Shown piece after piece: positions 8,815 through 18,110 of a DNA stretch of 35,242 nt. Within the stretch, counting starts at the first letter, position 1. The number at the start of each line of letters is the position of its first letter. The stretch is taken from contig CAJVYS010000021.1 in the NCBI GenBank assembly GCA_913009875.1, positions 1-35,242 of the forward strand, in the 5' to 3' direction. Source of the DNA: an uncultured Gammaproteobacteria bacterium. GTDB lineage: Bacteria; Pseudomonadota; Gammaproteobacteria; SZUA-152. A program made the position numbers and the translations under genes. A model generated the notes under the pieces. That model did not search any database. It was not told the DNA's origin and was given only the letters and a program-made list of their open reading frames with translations.

Positions 8815-8893
8815 CCAGCACCACTATCAAACACTACCGCCAATAGTGGAAGGTACCTCTAAACACTTCCCAGCTTCCTGGCGTAGCTACTGG

Positions 8894-9056
8894 ATTTCTC
8901 TGCCCCGGTCGTGGAATAATTCTTTGTGGGCTTCGTGGTGGGATTGATAGGTGGCAAGCGAAGCACCCAGGCAGCGATGGTGGGCAGTGCCCACCCTACG
9001 GTCGTTTGCGACGGGGCCGTCGCTTGGGTGACGCCACCTGGCGTCGATAGCGAAGA
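8894..9056. repeat. Intergenic dispersed-repeat patch with perfect GGTGGGCA palindrome
   Basis: The gap after the small ERR protein holds two recognisable pieces. One is TTCTTTGTGGGCTTCGTGG (near 8921-8939), typical of dispersed intergenic repeats of the ctttgtg-cttcgtgg type. The other is the palindromic GGTGGGCAGTGCCCACC at 8979-8995, followed by CTACG. The outer parts (gtggcaagcgaagcacccagg and cgtcgcttgggtgacgccac) are roughly inverted relative to each other, suggesting a small mobile or REP-like unit ending just before tRNA-Val. No gene is seen here. Confidence 0.45.
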
Positions 9057-9060
9057 AAAG

Positions 9061-9137
9061 TGGTAGGCGCGAGTGGACTCGAACCACCGACCCCCACCAT
9101 GTCAAGGTGGTGCTCTAACCAACTGAGCTACGCGCCT
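9061..9137 (-). tRNA. tRNA-Val (anticodon GAC)
   Basis: On the minus strand the 77-nt sequence begins AGGCGCGTAGCTCAG and ends CGCGCCTACCA. The acceptor stem is AGGCGCG/CGCGCCT, the anticodon stem CCACC/GGTGG encloses TTGACAT (anticodon GAC), and the T-loop is TTCGAGT. The terminal CCA is encoded. It lies 84 bp downstream of the uvrB stop codon, with its own promoter-like sequence. Confidence 0.97.
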
Positions 9138-9152
9138 CCGAAGAGAACGCGT

Positions 9153-9181
9153 AAGATACAGATCGACGCGGCATTTTACAA
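9153..9181 (-). promoter_or_regulatory. Putative sigma70 promoter of tRNA-Val
   Basis: Minus strand: TTGTAA at 9181-9176 and TATCTT at 9158-9153 are separated by exactly 17 bp. The -10 box ends 15 bp before the tRNA 5' end. Confidence 0.5.
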
Positions 9182-9221
9182 GTATCCGAAACCGTTTTTT
9201 TCGCCGCCGCGCGGCGCCTTT

Positions 9222-11249
9222 CTATACGGCAGTGGCCTCACGCACCCCGAGCATATTCTCCCGTACCCGGTCGATTTCATCGCGCAGCCGCGCCGCTTCT
9301 TCAAATTCCAGATCCTGTGCATGCTGATACATCTTCTGTTCCAGCTGCTTGATGCGCTTCATCACCTCGGCCGGTGACATGGCGGCGTATTCGATGGCCT
9401 CCTCCGCCACCTTGGCATATTCCGACGGCTTGCTGCGCGCCGTGCCGCCATAGGCCCCTTCCAGCACGTCGGCGATGTTCTTTTTGATGGTCTTGGGTGT
9501 AATGCCGTGGGTCTCGTTGTAGGCCATCTGTTTCTGCCGGCGCGCCTCGGTGACGTCGATGGCCTTCTGCATTGATTTGGTGATGCGGTCACCATAGAGA
9601 ATCGCCTTGCCCCTGACATTGCGCGCGGCGCGGCCGATGGTCTGGATCAGCGAACGCTCGGAGCGCAGGAAGCCCTCCTTGTCGGCATCGAGGATGGTCA
9701 CCAGCGACACCTCGGGCATGTCCAACCCCTCACGCAGCAGGTTGATGCCCACCAGCACGTCGAACTCACCCAGACGCAGGTCACGGATGATCTCCACCCG
9801 TTCCACGGTGTCGATATCGGAGTGCATGTAGCGCACGCGCACGCCGTGCTCGGAAAGATAATCCGTGAGATCCTCGGCCATGCGCTTGGTGAGGGTGGTG
9901 ACCAGCACCCGCTCGTGCTCCGCCACGCGCTGGTGAATCTGCGACAGCAGGTCGTCCACCTGGGTGGTGGCCGGGCGCACCTCGATCTCCGGATCGAGCA
10001 GGCCGGTGGGCCGCACCACCTGCTCAATGATCGCGCCGGAGTGCTCCAGCTCATAGTCCGCCGGGGTGGCGGAGACGAAGATGGCCTGCGGCATCAGGCG
10101 CTCGAATTCCTCGAAGCGCAGTGGCCGGTTGTCGAGCGCCGAGGGCAGGCGGAAGCCGTACTGCACCAGGTTTTCCTTACGCGAACGGTCGCCGCGATAC
10201 ATGCCGCCGATCTGCGGCACGGTGACGTGTGACTCATCGAGGATCATCAGCGCCTCATCGGGCAGGTAGTCGATCAAGGTCGGCGGCGGCTCGCCTGGAC
10301 CACGCCCGGACAGGTAGCGCGAGTAGTTTTCGATGCCCGAGCAATAGCCCAGCTCCTGCATCATCTCGATGTCGTATTTGACCCGCTGCTCCAGCCGCTG
10401 CGCCTCCACCAGCTTGTTCTCGCTGTAATAATATTCCAGCCGCTCGGGCAGCTCCTGCTTGATCTGTTCGACGGCCTCGAGGATGGTGTGGCGCGGCGTG
10501 ACGTAGTGGGACTTGGGATAAATAGTGATGCGCGGCAGGCGTTCCAGCACCTCACCGGTGAGCGGATCGAAATGAGACAAGTTGTCAATCTCGTCGCCGA
10601 ACAGCTCCACGCGCACCGCCTCGCGATCGGAATCAGCCGGATAGATGTCGATCACGTCGCCGCGTACGCGGTAGGTGGCGCGGTGCAACTCGACGTCGTT
10701 GCGCTTGTACTGCAGCTCGGCGAGACGGCGCAGCAGGTCGCGCTGGTCGATGATGTCGCCGCGCGACAGATGCAGTACCATCTTCAGATAGGATTCGGGA
10801 TCACCCAAACCATAAATAGCTGACACGGTGGCGACAATGATGGCGTCCTTGAGCTCCATCAGCGCCTTGGTGGCGGACAGGCGCATCTGCTCGATGTGCT
10901 CGTTCACCGAGGCGTCCTTTTCGATGAAGGTATCGGAGGCCGGCACATAAGCCTCGGGCTGATAGTAGTCGTAATAGGAAACAAAATACTCCACCGCGTT
11001 ATGCGGGAAGAATTCCTTCATTTCCCCATACAGCTGCGCCGCCAGGGTCTTGTTGGGCGCCATGATGATGGTCGGACGTTGCATGGCCTCGATGACATTG
11101 GCCATGGTGAAGGTCTTTCCGGAACCCGTCACGCCCAGTAGGGTCTGCCCCGCCTCGCCAGCCTGCAGGCCCTCGATCAGACCACGGATCGCCTGCGGCT
11201 GATCACCGGCGGGGGCAAACGCCGATACCAATTCAAACTTTTTGCTCAT
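9222..11249 (-). CDS. uvrB: UvrB, excinuclease ABC subunit B
   Basis: This is the damage-verification helicase of nucleotide excision repair. It is loaded by UvrA and recruits UvrC. Starting at the ATG at 11249 ([11 protein letters not shown]) it is 675 residues, normal for the family; a TTG 24 bases upstream is less likely. The Walker A motif GVTGSGKT is at residues 39-46. The DNA-clamping beta-hairpin region reads [12 protein letters not shown], the DEAD-like box is DESHV, helicase motif VI is QTIGRAARN, and the C-terminal UVR domain ([24 protein letters not shown]) contacts UvrC. It is divergent from the aminotransferase gene. I did not find a convincing LexA box (CTG-N10-CAG) in the 91-bp intergenic region. 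Confidence 0.98.
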   Translation of the reverse strand: MSKKFELVSAFAPAGDQPQAIRGLIEGLQAGEAGQTLLGVTGSGKTFTMANVIEAMQRPTIIMAPNKTLAAQLYGEMKEFFPHNAVEYFVSYYDYYQPEAYVPASDTFIEKDASVNEHIEQMRLSATKALMELKDAIIVATVSAIYGLGDPESYLKMVLHLSRGDIIDQRDLLRRLAELQYKRNDVELHRATYRVRGDVIDIYPADSDREAVRVELFGDEIDNLSHFDPLTGEVLERLPRITIYPKSHYVTPRHTILEAVEQIKQELPERLEYYYSENKLVEAQRLEQRVKYDIEMMQELGYCSGIENYSRYLSGRGPGEPPPTLIDYLPDEALMILDESHVTVPQIGGMYRGDRSRKENLVQYGFRLPSALDNRPLRFEEFERLMPQAIFVSATPADYELEHSGAIIEQVVRPTGLLDPEIEVRPATTQVDDLLSQIHQRVAEHERVLVTTLTKRMAEDLTDYLSEHGVRVRYMHSDIDTVERVEIIRDLRLGEFDVLVGINLLREGLDMPEVSLVTILDADKEGFLRSERSLIQTIGRAARNVRGKAILYGDRITKSMQKAIDVTEARRQKQMAYNETHGITPKTIKKNIADVLEGAYGGTARSKPSEYAKVAEEAIEYAAMSPAEVMKRIKQLEQKMYQHAQDLEFEEAARLRDEIDRVRENMLGVREATAV

Positions 11250-11340
11250 AGACCATTCTTGATCGGAAACCAATCGAGTATATTAACACTTTGACTATCA
11301 ATTAAGCTCATCAACCCGAATTCAACCCGAGGACACCGGC

Positions 11341-12522
11341 TTGAACAAGCAGTTATCCCACCGCGTTCAAAGCATCAAACCTTCCCCTACTCTCGCCATC
11401 ATGGCACGTGCCAAGGCGTTGCGGGCAGCCGGTCAGGACATCATCGGCCTGGGTGCCGGTGAGCCGGATTTTGACACCCCCGAGCACATCAAGCAGGCCG
11501 CCATCGCGGCCATCAACGCGGGTTTCACCAAGTACACCGAGGTGGATGGCACGCCGGAACTGAAGGCGGCGGTGATACGCAAGCTGCTGCGCGACAACGG
11601 GCTCGACTACACACCCGAGCAAATCCTGGTTTCCTGCGGGGGCAAGCACAGCTTTTTCAATCTGACCCAGGCACTACTTAACCCCGGTGACGAGGTCATC
11701 ATCCCCGCCCCCTACTGGGTGTCCTATCCGGATATGGTACTGCTGGCGGAGGGCCAGCCGGTGATCGTCGAGGCTGGCATCGAGGCCGGATTCAAGATCA
11801 GCCCCGGGCAGCTGACCGCAGCCATCACGGCGAAGACCCGGCTGGTGGTCATCAACAGCCCATCAAACCCCACCGGCGTCACCTATAGCCATGCAGAATT
11901 AAAGGCACTGGGTGCCGTGTTGGAGGCACGCCCGGAAATCATCGTCGCCTCTGACGACATCTATGAACCCATCCTGTGGAACGACGAGCCCTTCGCCAAC
12001 ATCCTCAGCCTGTGCCCATCACTGGTGGAGCACGGCGTGGTGCTGAATGGTGTCTCCAAGGCCTACTCCATGACCGGCTGGCGCATCGGCTATGCCGGTG
12101 GCCCGGAATGGCTGATCAAGGCCATGAAGAAAATCCAGTCGCAAAGCACCTCCAACCCCACCTCCATTTCGCAGGTGGCGGCGCAGGAGGCACTGGATGG
12201 TGATCAGTCCTGCATTCAGACCATGCTGACGGCCTTCAAGGAGCGCCACGACTACGTGGTCGAGCGACTCAACAACATCCGCGGCCTGACCTGCCTGCCA
12301 TCGCAGGGCGCCTTTTACAGCTTCCCCGACTGTACGCAGGCCATCAGCAACCTCGGCCTGGCCGACGATGTCGCCTTCTGTGAACATCTGATCACCCGGG
12401 CCGGCGTCGCCCTGGTGCCCGGCTCTGCCTTTGGCGCGCCGGGCTATGCACGCCTGTCCTTCGCCACCAGTCTGGAGATACTGGCCGAGGCCCTGGATCG
12501 CATCGAGCGAGCCTGCGCCTGA
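11341..12522 (+). CDS. Pyridoxal-phosphate aminotransferase, aspartate aminotransferase type (class I)
   Basis: It is a 393-residue fold-type I aminotransferase, presumably transferring amino groups between aspartate (or prephenate/aromatic acids) and 2-oxoglutarate in the cytosol. GAGEPDFDTP is the N-terminal substrate/PLP region. INSPSNPTG contains the conserved Asn, SDDIYEP the PLP-pyridine Asp and Tyr. NGVSKAYSMTGWRIGY places the Schiff-base lysine at residue 240, and a C-terminal arginine region is present (GYARLSFATS). The start is TTG at 11341, chosen because GAGGA lies at suitable distance upstream and the N-terminus matches the family. It is divergent from uvrB, a neighbourhood also known in Pseudomonas. 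The exact substrate cannot be told from sequence alone. Confidence 0.93.
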   Translation: MNKQLSHRVQSIKPSPTLAIMARAKALRAAGQDIIGLGAGEPDFDTPEHIKQAAIAAINAGFTKYTEVDGTPELKAAVIRKLLRDNGLDYTPEQILVSCGGKHSFFNLTQALLNPGDEVIIPAPYWVSYPDMVLLAEGQPVIVEAGIEAGFKISPGQLTAAITAKTRLVVINSPSNPTGVTYSHAELKALGAVLEARPEIIVASDDIYEPILWNDEPFANILSLCPSLVEHGVVLNGVSKAYSMTGWRIGYAGGPEWLIKAMKKIQSQSTSNPTSISQVAAQEALDGDQSCIQTMLTAFKERHDYVVERLNNIRGLTCLPSQGAFYSFPDCTQAISNLGLADDVAFCEHLITRAGVALVPGSAFGAPGYARLSFATSLEILAEALDRIERACA

Positions 12523-12530
12523 TGGACTCT

Positions 12531-12556
12531 CCCCATGAAAGTACATTTTCACGGGG
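12531..12556 (+). terminator. Possible stem-loop downstream of the aminotransferase gene
   Basis: CCCCaTGAAA and TTTCAcGGGG can pair around a 6-nt loop just after the stop codon. The nearest T-run (CTTTTTT) is about 20 nt further, so this is not a canonical intrinsic terminator. Confidence 0.3.
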
Positions 12557-12604
12557 GCACCCTCAGCCCAAAAAACTTTTTTCAAGAACCCTGTTTATCC
12601 TCTA

Positions 12605-12633
12605 TTGACCGTCGTCAGACTCGCGGGTACCAT
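12605..12633 (+). promoter_or_regulatory. Putative sigma70 promoter of tRNA-Asn with GC-rich discriminator
   Basis: TTGACC at 12605-12610 and TACCAT at 12628-12633 have a 17-bp spacer, followed by ACGCCCC. A GC-rich discriminator is typical of stable-RNA promoters under stringent control. The tRNA starts 25 bp downstream. Confidence 0.55.
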
Positions 12634-12657
12634 ACGCCCCTCTTGAGTTTCTGCTGT

Positions 12658-12733
12658 TCCCCAGTAGCTCAGTTGGTAGAGCAGCTGACTGTTAATCAGC
12701 CTGTCGGTGGTTCGAGTCCGCCCTGGGGAGCCA
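12658..12733 (+). tRNA. tRNA-Asn (anticodon GTT)
   Basis: The 76-nt sequence starts TCCCCAGTAGCTCAG and ends CTGGGGAGCCA, with an encoded CCA. The acceptor stem is TCCCCAG/CTGGGGA. The anticodon loop TGTTAAT lies between CTGAC and paired GTCAG-like bases (anticodon GTT), and the T-loop is TTCGAGT. Confidence 0.97.
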
Positions 12734-12957
12734 TTCTTATTTAATGGGTCGCTTTCTGCGGCTCATTTCCTCAATCCAGGCTTTTGCGCCAATAGCCCAT
12801 CGTCCCGGGCCGTCATGTTTACCCGTAACAGGCACCCAGCACCGCCTTAACAAAAACACAAAACCTTTATCTATTTCTATCTGATTTCTTTCCTCCTCTG
12901 CACTTGCTGTAATTCATACAAGTTGACACTGATTCCAGTTAGAAGCACCATGATTAA

Positions 12958-13264
12958 TCACTGTCTTCGGCACAGAGACGGATACCAAGTCATGACTGCA
13001 GCACGGATCTCATCGGGCTGCTCTTCCTGTATGAAATGCCCCGCGCGCGCCAAAAGAACCGTCCTATGGCGTGGAAACACCCGTTCAAAACGCAAGCGTT
13101 CAGGTTCCTGAAAGGCAAAATCCCTGAGACCCCAAACGATCAGCACCGGCTTGTCGGCAAGCACAGCCAGGAGAACTGTATGCCTAACACCCAGCCCCTT
13201 CATCAGGGGAATCCGATGATTCAGGAAGACTGGCAAGACACACTGCTGCCGGCAAGGCATGTAC
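12958..13264 (-). pseudogene. 3' fragment of an alpha/beta hydrolase gene (haloalkane dehalogenase-like)
   Basis: The last about 100 codons of this minus-strand frame look like the C-terminal part of an alpha/beta hydrolase. MPCRQQ and LPVFLNHRIPLMKG are followed by ADKPVLIVWGLRDFAF (the strand and acid-loop with a catalytic-acid-type Asp). Next comes the ARAGHFIQEEQPDEI segment, which carries the catalytic His in the usual GH context. The nucleophile elbow (G-x-S/D-x-G), lid and N-terminal half are missing. The frame continues upstream only as sequence antisense to the antitoxin gene. The break lies at about 13255-13265, where the toxin-antitoxin promoter region begins, so the gene was probably cut when that module arrived. 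Confidence 0.65.
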
Positions 13265-13340
13265 GTAAACCTTCCGTACGTGTTGACAAAATAGTCGGCA
13301 GGGTCTATATTTCCTCCATGGTACGGAAGATGTCCGTACA
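13260..13340 (+). promoter_or_regulatory. Promoter and operator-like inverted repeats of the toxin-antitoxin operon
   Basis: TTGACA (13283-13288), a 17-bp spacer and TATATT (13306-13311) make a near-consensus sigma70 promoter. It is flanked by CTTCCGTAC at 13271-13279 and its inverse GTACGGAAG at 13321-13329, with a further TCCGTAC at 13333-13339. Such half-sites around a promoter fit binding of a ribbon-helix-helix antitoxin, meaning autorepression (inference). Confidence 0.7.
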
Positions 13341-13360
13341 GAAATGTTAGGAGAACCGTA

Positions 13361-13630
13361 ATGGCTACCGCCCGCCTTGATATGAGATTGGACGAAGAAA
13401 TTAAGACTAAGGCTGAGAAAGCCTCGGCTTTACTGGGCATGAAAAGCCTAACGGAGTACGTCGTCAGACTCATGGATAATGATGCCACACAAGTCATCGC
13501 TGAGCACGAAAGCATCACCGTTGCCGATGATGTTTTTGATCGCTTTATAGGTGCGTGTGAAAAGGCGAAGCAGCCCAACAGTGCTTTGCTTGAAGCAGCA
13601 GCATTCACCAAAGATCAGGACATCAAGTGA
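13361..13630 (+). CDS. DUF1778-type (TacA-like) ribbon-helix-helix antitoxin
   Basis: It is 89 residues long. MATARLDMRLDEEIKTKAEKA fits the N-terminal ribbon-helix-helix DNA-binding fold of DUF1778 antitoxins, and the C-terminal part (ITVADDVFDRFIGACEKAKQPN) resembles the toxin-binding tail. The ATG follows GGAGAACCGTA, a good ribosome site. The stop codon overlaps the toxin start by 4 bases (GTGA), the classic translationally coupled toxin-antitoxin arrangement. It probably neutralises the downstream acetyltransferase and represses its own promoter. GC content is visibly lower than in the flanking housekeeping genes. Confidence 0.88.
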   Translation: MATARLDMRLDEEIKTKAEKASALLGMKSLTEYVVRLMDNDATQVIAEHESITVADDVFDRFIGACEKAKQPNSALLEAAAFTKDQDIK

Positions 13631-14157
13631 GTTGGGCTAATGCGTTTATTGAATTAGATAAAGCGATACATGACCGATCGTCATTTGATTGTGGTGAAGC
13701 AAAGCTAAACAGCTTTCTTCAAACACAAGCCACCAAGCATATGGAAGTGGGAGTAAGTAGAACAATGCTACTCCCAGCCTCTGCCCCGCTTCCCAATGGC
13801 AAATATCCAATTTGCGCGTTCTACACAATAGCGCCTGGCGCTATTAGCAGAGAAACGCTGCCCAAGGCATTGGCAAAAAAACTTCCTTGCTACCCTGTAC
13901 CTGTATTTCTTCTTGCACAGCTGGCTGTGCATTCGGAATATCATGGCCAAGGTTTGGGAAAAATTACCCTCATAAAGGCACTTGAATATTTATTTGAAGT
14001 CAATGCCCATATGAGAGCTTACGCAATTATCGTTGATTGTTTAAACGATGATGCAGAGCAGTTCTACCTAAAATTCGGCTTTGAAGCATTGTGTGAATAC
14101 GATGGCAGAACACGGATGTTCATTCCAATGAAGACTGTAGCACAGCTATTTTCATAA
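13627..14157 (+). CDS. GNAT-family acetyltransferase toxin (TacT-like)
   Basis: The protein is 176 residues with a GTG start overlapping the antitoxin stop. FDCGEAKLNSFL near the N-terminus, FLLAQLAVHSEYHGQGLGKITL (the acetyl-CoA pyrophosphate loop, Q/R-x-x-G-x-G/A type) and AEQFYLKFGFE near the C-terminus are the standard signatures of toxin-type GNAT proteins. Characterised relatives (TacT, AtaT, ItaT) acetylate the amino group of charged tRNAs and stop translation; here that activity is inferred. It is AT-richer than the neighbours and lies in an accessory patch between two tRNA genes. Confidence 0.87.
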   Translation: MSWANAFIELDKAIHDRSSFDCGEAKLNSFLQTQATKHMEVGVSRTMLLPASAPLPNGKYPICAFYTIAPGAISRETLPKALAKKLPCYPVPVFLLAQLAVHSEYHGQGLGKITLIKALEYLFEVNAHMRAYAIIVDCLNDDAEQFYLKFGFEALCEYDGRTRMFIPMKTVAQLFS

Positions 14158-14406
14158 CGAGTTTACGTTGACTTAATCCCTGTCTGGGGGTAGCAAAAAA
14201 TATTGAAAAATCACGTGATCGTTACCCTGAGGATTGGGAATATATTGCGATCCGGGATTATTGCTAGGGTTACACAAACAAAAACAATCAAAAGCCGTGG
14301 CAGGCATTAGCAATCTCTTTGGATATCTCGTACCACACATCATTCAGACTTGGTGATGTCATTCAGCTTCAAATCACTCCGACAAACATGAGCAAGGATT
14401 AAATGC
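14158..14406. other. AT-rich intergenic stretch, no gene recognised
   Basis: There is no open frame of note and no recognisable domain. Composition matches the toxin-antitoxin genes more than the flanking operons. It is probably decayed accessory DNA leading into the recombinase remnant. Confidence 0.4.
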
Positions 14407-14550
14407 TCAATTGGCGCTTAGCCACGTCGACCCAGGACAAACTGCAGCCTATATAAGAAGTCGTAAAGGCCGCAGGATCGGCACTCTGAAGACAAGAATT
14501 GTAGGAATCGACCCGGATTTTGTAGAAGTGGGTAAAAAGAATAACCCGTA
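14407..14550 (+). pseudogene. Possible C-terminal remnant of a tyrosine recombinase next to tRNA-Pro
   Basis: A short frame without its own start reads NAQLALSHVDPGQTAAYIRS and continues with an Arg/Lys-rich tail to the stop TAA at 14548-14550. The spacing of His and Tyr in SHVDPGQTAAY (nine residues) matches the LGHSxxxTTxxYxR box of tyrosine recombinases, where Tyr is the nucleophile. The frame is closed upstream by a stop. It ends 15 bp from the 3' end of tRNA-Pro, a usual integration site. Only the last piece of such a protein is present, so this is a suggestion, not proof. Confidence 0.4.
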
Positions 14551-14564
14551 AGTCATTGAAAATA

Positions 14565-14641
<77 letters not shown>

Positions 14642-14741
14642 AAACAGTCATCTTATGTAGACTGAACCGCTATTGCAGCGATTCAGAGCGGCGTATTCTA
14701 CTTCAGCCGGACTCAGATAGGAAACGGTTTTTTCTGCGGAT

Positions 14742-15098
14742 TTAACGCTTGAGAAGTTCGAGCAGATCTTCCAGTTCGCTGGCCATTTGGCGGATGATCT
14801 GCTTGCTGTGATTGACGTCTTCTTTTGCCTCGCCACCATCCAGCTTCTGGCGCGCGCCACCAATGGTAAAACCGTGTTCATAGAGCAGGCTGCGAATCTG
14901 ACGAATCATGAGCACGTCATGACGCTGGTAATAACGACGATTACCACGGCGCTTGACGGGCTTCAGTTGAGGAAACTCTTGCTCCCAATAACGCAACACA
15001 TGGGGCTTGACCCCACACAGCTCACTGACTTCGCCGATGGTAAAGTAGCGCTTGCCGGGGATCGTGGGTAATTCACTATTATTGGCGGCTTCCAGCAT
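14742..15098 (-). CDS. MerR-family transcriptional regulator downstream of ihfA
   Basis: It is 118 residues long. The N-terminal winged helix-turn-helix reads [30 protein letters not shown], followed by [33 protein letters not shown] and a C-terminal coiled-coil-like helix ([13 protein letters not shown]). There is no C-terminal effector domain or cysteine sensor, so no inducer can be suggested. Its ATG (15098) lies inside the last codons of ihfA (20-bp overlap), after AGAGG, implying translational coupling. This small MerR protein is a regular follower of ihfA in Gammaproteobacteria, with no firmly known role. Confidence 0.92.
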   Translation of the reverse strand: MLEAANNSELPTIPGKRYFTIGEVSELCGVKPHVLRYWEQEFPQLKPVKRRGNRRYYQRHDVLMIRQIRSLLYEHGFTIGGARQKLDGGEAKEDVNHSKQIIRQMASELEDLLELLKR

Positions 15099-15378
15099 AG
15101 GCCTCTACTCTGGCCTTGAGCTTCTGGCCAGGTCTGAACGTCACGACACGGCGGGCAGAGATAGGGATTTCCTCGCCCGTCTTGGGATTGCGCCCGGGAC
15201 GTTCATTTTTGCTTCGGAGATCAAAATTGCCGAACCCCGACAGCTTGACTTGCTGTCCGGTCTCCAGGGCATCCCTGATTTCCGCGAAGAAGAGTTCGAC
15301 GATTTCCTTGGCCTCGCGCTTATTGAGACCCAGTTCTTCATAGAGCCTTTCGGCCATGTCCGCTTTGGTTAACGCCAT
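15079..15378 (-). CDS. ihfA: Integration host factor subunit alpha
   Basis: The 99-residue HU/IHF-family protein pairs with IhfB to bend DNA sharply at specific sites. [28 protein letters not shown] is the dimerisation helical part, [24 protein letters not shown] is the DNA-binding arm with the intercalating proline in RNPKTG, and [17 protein letters not shown] is the C-terminal strand/helix. It starts 16 bp after the pheT stop, as in the E. coli pheST-ihfA operon, with AAGGTGT as ribosome site. Confidence 0.97.
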   Translation of the reverse strand: MALTKADMAERLYEELGLNKREAKEIVELFFAEIRDALETGQQVKLSGFGNFDLRSKNERPGRNPKTGEEIPISARRVVTFRPGQKLKARVEAYAGSRQ

Positions 15379-15394
15379 ACACCTTAATCTCTCA

Positions 15395-17773
15395 TTATTC
15401 TCGCAGCGTTGCGCCCAGCTTGCCGGTCAGCGCCGACAATATCCGTGACAAGGCACGGTCAATATCACCGTCCTCGAGTGTGCGCGACTGATCCTGGAAC
15501 GTCAAGCCGAATGCAATACTTTTTCTTCCTGAATCAATGCCTTCGCCTTCATATACGTCAAACAGGTGGAAGTTCTTGAGGGTCGGATCGGCATTCTCTC
15601 GAACCACTGCCTCTAACTCCGCGGCCGTAATCTCGCGGTCGATAAGCAGGGCCAGATCACGACGGATGGCGGGGTAACGAGAGACTGGCGTGAAATGCGG
15701 AACCGCCGCCTGATCGAAGCACGATAGGCGCAGTTCAAATACAAAGGCGCGCTGATTGATGCCGATTTCCTTCTCGATAGCGGGATGGATCGCGCCGATC
15801 CAGCCGACTTCCCGCCCGTCGCGCAGGATCCGCGCCGACTGCCCGGGATGCAGCGCCGAGTGCGATTCCGACACAAAGCGGAAGTCACCAGACTCGCCCG
15901 TGGTGGCCAGCAAGGCCTCCAGGTCACCCTTGAGGTCGTAAAAATCGACGCTGCGCGTGGGCTCGCCCCATTGCTCCGGATACAGCGGCCCGGAGATGAG
16001 CCCGGCGATACATCTTTCCTGTGATAATTCATCGCCTTGGCGCACAAACCTCAAGCCAGTCTCGAATAATCTGGCGCTGCTCTGCTGACGGTTGAGGTTG
16101 TAGGCCAGGGTCTTGATCAGGCCCGGCCAGAGGCTGGTCCGCATCACCGACATGTCTTCGGAGATCGGATTGGCAAGGCGCACCGGGTTTGTATGGGGGT
16201 CCAGCACCTTGAGCAGGCCCGGTTCGACGAAGCTGTAGGTAATGGCCTCCTGATAGCCGCGGTCGACCAGAATCTGCTGCAGACGCGTCACCGGTACCCG
16301 ACCCTCGGGCTGCGGCTGCATAATGGCGCTGGCCTGCGGACGGCTGCTGGGTAGCGATTCGTAACCGTGGATGCGGGCGATCTCCTCGATCAGATCCACC
16401 TCGATTTCCATGTCGAATCGGAAGCTGGGCGGTAGCACATCCCAGCCCTCCTCCGCGGCTGTCAGAGTCATGCCCAGGCGCTCGAGGATATCCTCTACTT
16501 CCGTATCCTCTACCTCCGTGCCAAGGATGCGGCGGATGCGCTGGCGACGCAGCAGGATCGTGGACCGCTGCGGCAGATGTTCTGCATGCACGACCTCGAC
16601 CACCGGGCCAGCCTGACCACCGACGATCTTCAGCAGTAGTTCCGCCGCCCGCTCCAGCGCCTTGCGCTGCAGCTGCGGGTCGACACCACGCTCAAAACGG
16701 TGTGAGGAGTCCGTATGCAGGCCATGGCTACGGGCACGTCCGGCCACGCACAGCGGATTGAAGAAGGCGCTTTCGAGAAAGATGTTGCACGTTGCATCGC
16801 CAACGGCGGAACCCTGTCCACCCATGATGCCGGCCAGGGCCTGCGGGCCACGGGCATCGGCGATGACCAGGGTGCCGGCCTCGAGGCTGATCTCCTGCCC
16901 GTCCAGCAGGGTGATCTTCTCTCCGGCCGTGACATGACGTACGCTCAGCCCACCGTCGAGGCGGTCGAGGTCGAAGGCATGCATAGGCTGGCCCAGTTCG
17001 AGCAGCACGAAGTTGGTGGTATCAACCACCGGCCCCAGGCTGCGCAGGCCGCTGCGGCGCAGGGCTTCCTGCATCCACAGGGGCGTCACCGCCGCCGGGT
17101 CAATGCCCTCGATAACGCGCCCCGCATAACGAGGACAATCTTCGCCCGCCTCAACCTGCAAGGGAAAAGTCGTCTCCACGGTCGCCTCTATCGTGGACAC
17201 AAGCTTGGGCGTGACCTCGGTACGGGCAACCACGCCGACTTCACGCGCCACGCCGGCGATGCTCAGGCAATCGCCACGGTTGGGCGTCAGGCCCAGCTCG
17301 ATGGTGTTGTCATCGAGATGCAGGTAGTTACGGATGTCGGTGCCCACAGGGGCATCGGCCGGCAAGGCCATCAGGCCATCGGCAGTCTCGGCCAGACCCA
17401 GCTCGGCCTCGGAACAGAGCATGCCGAAGGACGGCACACCACGCAGCTTGGCCTTTTTGATCTTCATGCCACCCGGTAGACGGGCACCGACCAGGGCCAC
17501 CGGCGCCCTCATACCCACGGCGACGTTGCTGGCGCCGCAGACGATCTGCAGTAGCTCATCCTGGCCGACATCGACGCTGCAGACATTGAGCTTGTCGGCA
17601 TCGGGATGCGGCTCGATGGCCGTCACCTGCCCCACCACGGTATCGGTGAAGTCACCGGCAACGGGCTCAACGGCCTCCACCTCCAGCCCGGCCAGGGTCA
17701 GCAGGTGGGCCAGCTCATCGGTGCTGATGTCCGGGTTCGCCCATTCACGGAGCCAATGTTCACTGAACTTCAT
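15395..17773 (-). CDS. pheT: Phenylalanine-tRNA ligase beta subunit
   Basis: PheT (792 residues) forms the alpha2-beta2 phenylalanyl-tRNA synthetase with PheS. It handles tRNA binding and editing of mischarged Tyr-tRNA. The ATG at 17773 ([17 protein letters not shown]) was preferred over an upstream non-ATG codon. Domains: tRNA-binding OB fold about 40-150 ([20 protein letters not shown]), B3/B4 editing domain about 210-390, B5 about 400-470, core about 480-690, and the C-terminal FDX-ACB anticodon-binding domain ([21 protein letters not shown]). The length equals the family norm. Unusually, it is separated from pheS by 343 bp of repeat sequence. Confidence 0.98.
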   Translation of the reverse strand: MKFSEHWLREWANPDISTDELAHLLTLAGLEVEAVEPVAGDFTDTVVGQVTAIEPHPDADKLNVCSVDVGQDELLQIVCGASNVAVGMRAPVALVGARLPGGMKIKKAKLRGVPSFGMLCSEAELGLAETADGLMALPADAPVGTDIRNYLHLDDNTIELGLTPNRGDCLSIAGVAREVGVVARTEVTPKLVSTIEATVETTFPLQVEAGEDCPRYAGRVIEGIDPAAVTPLWMQEALRRSGLRSLGPVVDTTNFVLLELGQPMHAFDLDRLDGGLSVRHVTAGEKITLLDGQEISLEAGTLVIADARGPQALAGIMGGQGSAVGDATCNIFLESAFFNPLCVAGRARSHGLHTDSSHRFERGVDPQLQRKALERAAELLLKIVGGQAGPVVEVVHAEHLPQRSTILLRRQRIRRILGTEVEDTEVEDILERLGMTLTAAEEGWDVLPPSFRFDMEIEVDLIEEIARIHGYESLPSSRPQASAIMQPQPEGRVPVTRLQQILVDRGYQEAITYSFVEPGLLKVLDPHTNPVRLANPISEDMSVMRTSLWPGLIKTLAYNLNRQQSSARLFETGLRFVRQGDELSQERCIAGLISGPLYPEQWGEPTRSVDFYDLKGDLEALLATTGESGDFRFVSESHSALHPGQSARILRDGREVGWIGAIHPAIEKEIGINQRAFVFELRLSCFDQAAVPHFTPVSRYPAIRRDLALLIDREITAAELEAVVRENADPTLKNFHLFDVYEGEGIDSGRKSIAFGLTFQDQSRTLEDGDIDRALSRILSALTGKLGATLRE

Positions 17774-17819
17774 CTCTTTAGTTTCCCTGGTCCGGTCTGG
17801 CCGGAACATTTCATGTTTC

Positions 17820-18110
17820 AGTCCGCTAATACACGCAAATTAACGCAAATAATAGTGTAACGACTCAGCTCGTTACAGGGTCATGGAATTCACACGATGC
17901 AGACTATCCACATTGTGCGCACAGCGCACACTACACCTGCCCGTAGTGTGCGCCGTGCGCACGATGCCCCCTGGCCGTTCAATGACGGAAAGACATGGGA
18001 TCCTGGCACACTCACTCATGCCTTTCCTCCCGGCTTTCATTTCATCAACGCATTCTCTGTGTTCACTGTTCAGAGCACTTTGCGTGCATTCGCGTTCATT
18101 TGCCGATAAT
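17820..18110. repeat. Repeat element with large hairpin inserted between pheS and pheT
   Basis: The 343-bp gap has three parts. At 17832-17852 there are ACGCAAAT/TAACGCAAAT units. At 17911-17966 lies a near-perfect inverted repeat (24-bp arms, two mismatches, 8-nt loop ACCTGCCC; core GTGCGCACAGCGCACACTAC). At 18075-18105 is TTCGCGTTCATTTGCCG, roughly inverted to the left end. A smaller hairpin TGTAACGA-CTCAGC-TCGTTACA sits at 17856-17877. This looks like a composite of dispersed intergenic repeats of MITE/REP type. No gene is seen in it, and no T-run follows the large hairpin on the transcribed strand. Confidence 0.65.

Noticed and set aside
11250..11340. LexA (SOS) box upstream of uvrB
   Set aside because: No CTG-N10-CAG type match was found in the intergenic region.
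13265..13611. Upstream extension of the hydrolase frame as an intact 217-residue protein
   Set aside because: The N-terminal half is antisense to the antitoxin gene and lacks the hydrolase nucleophile region.
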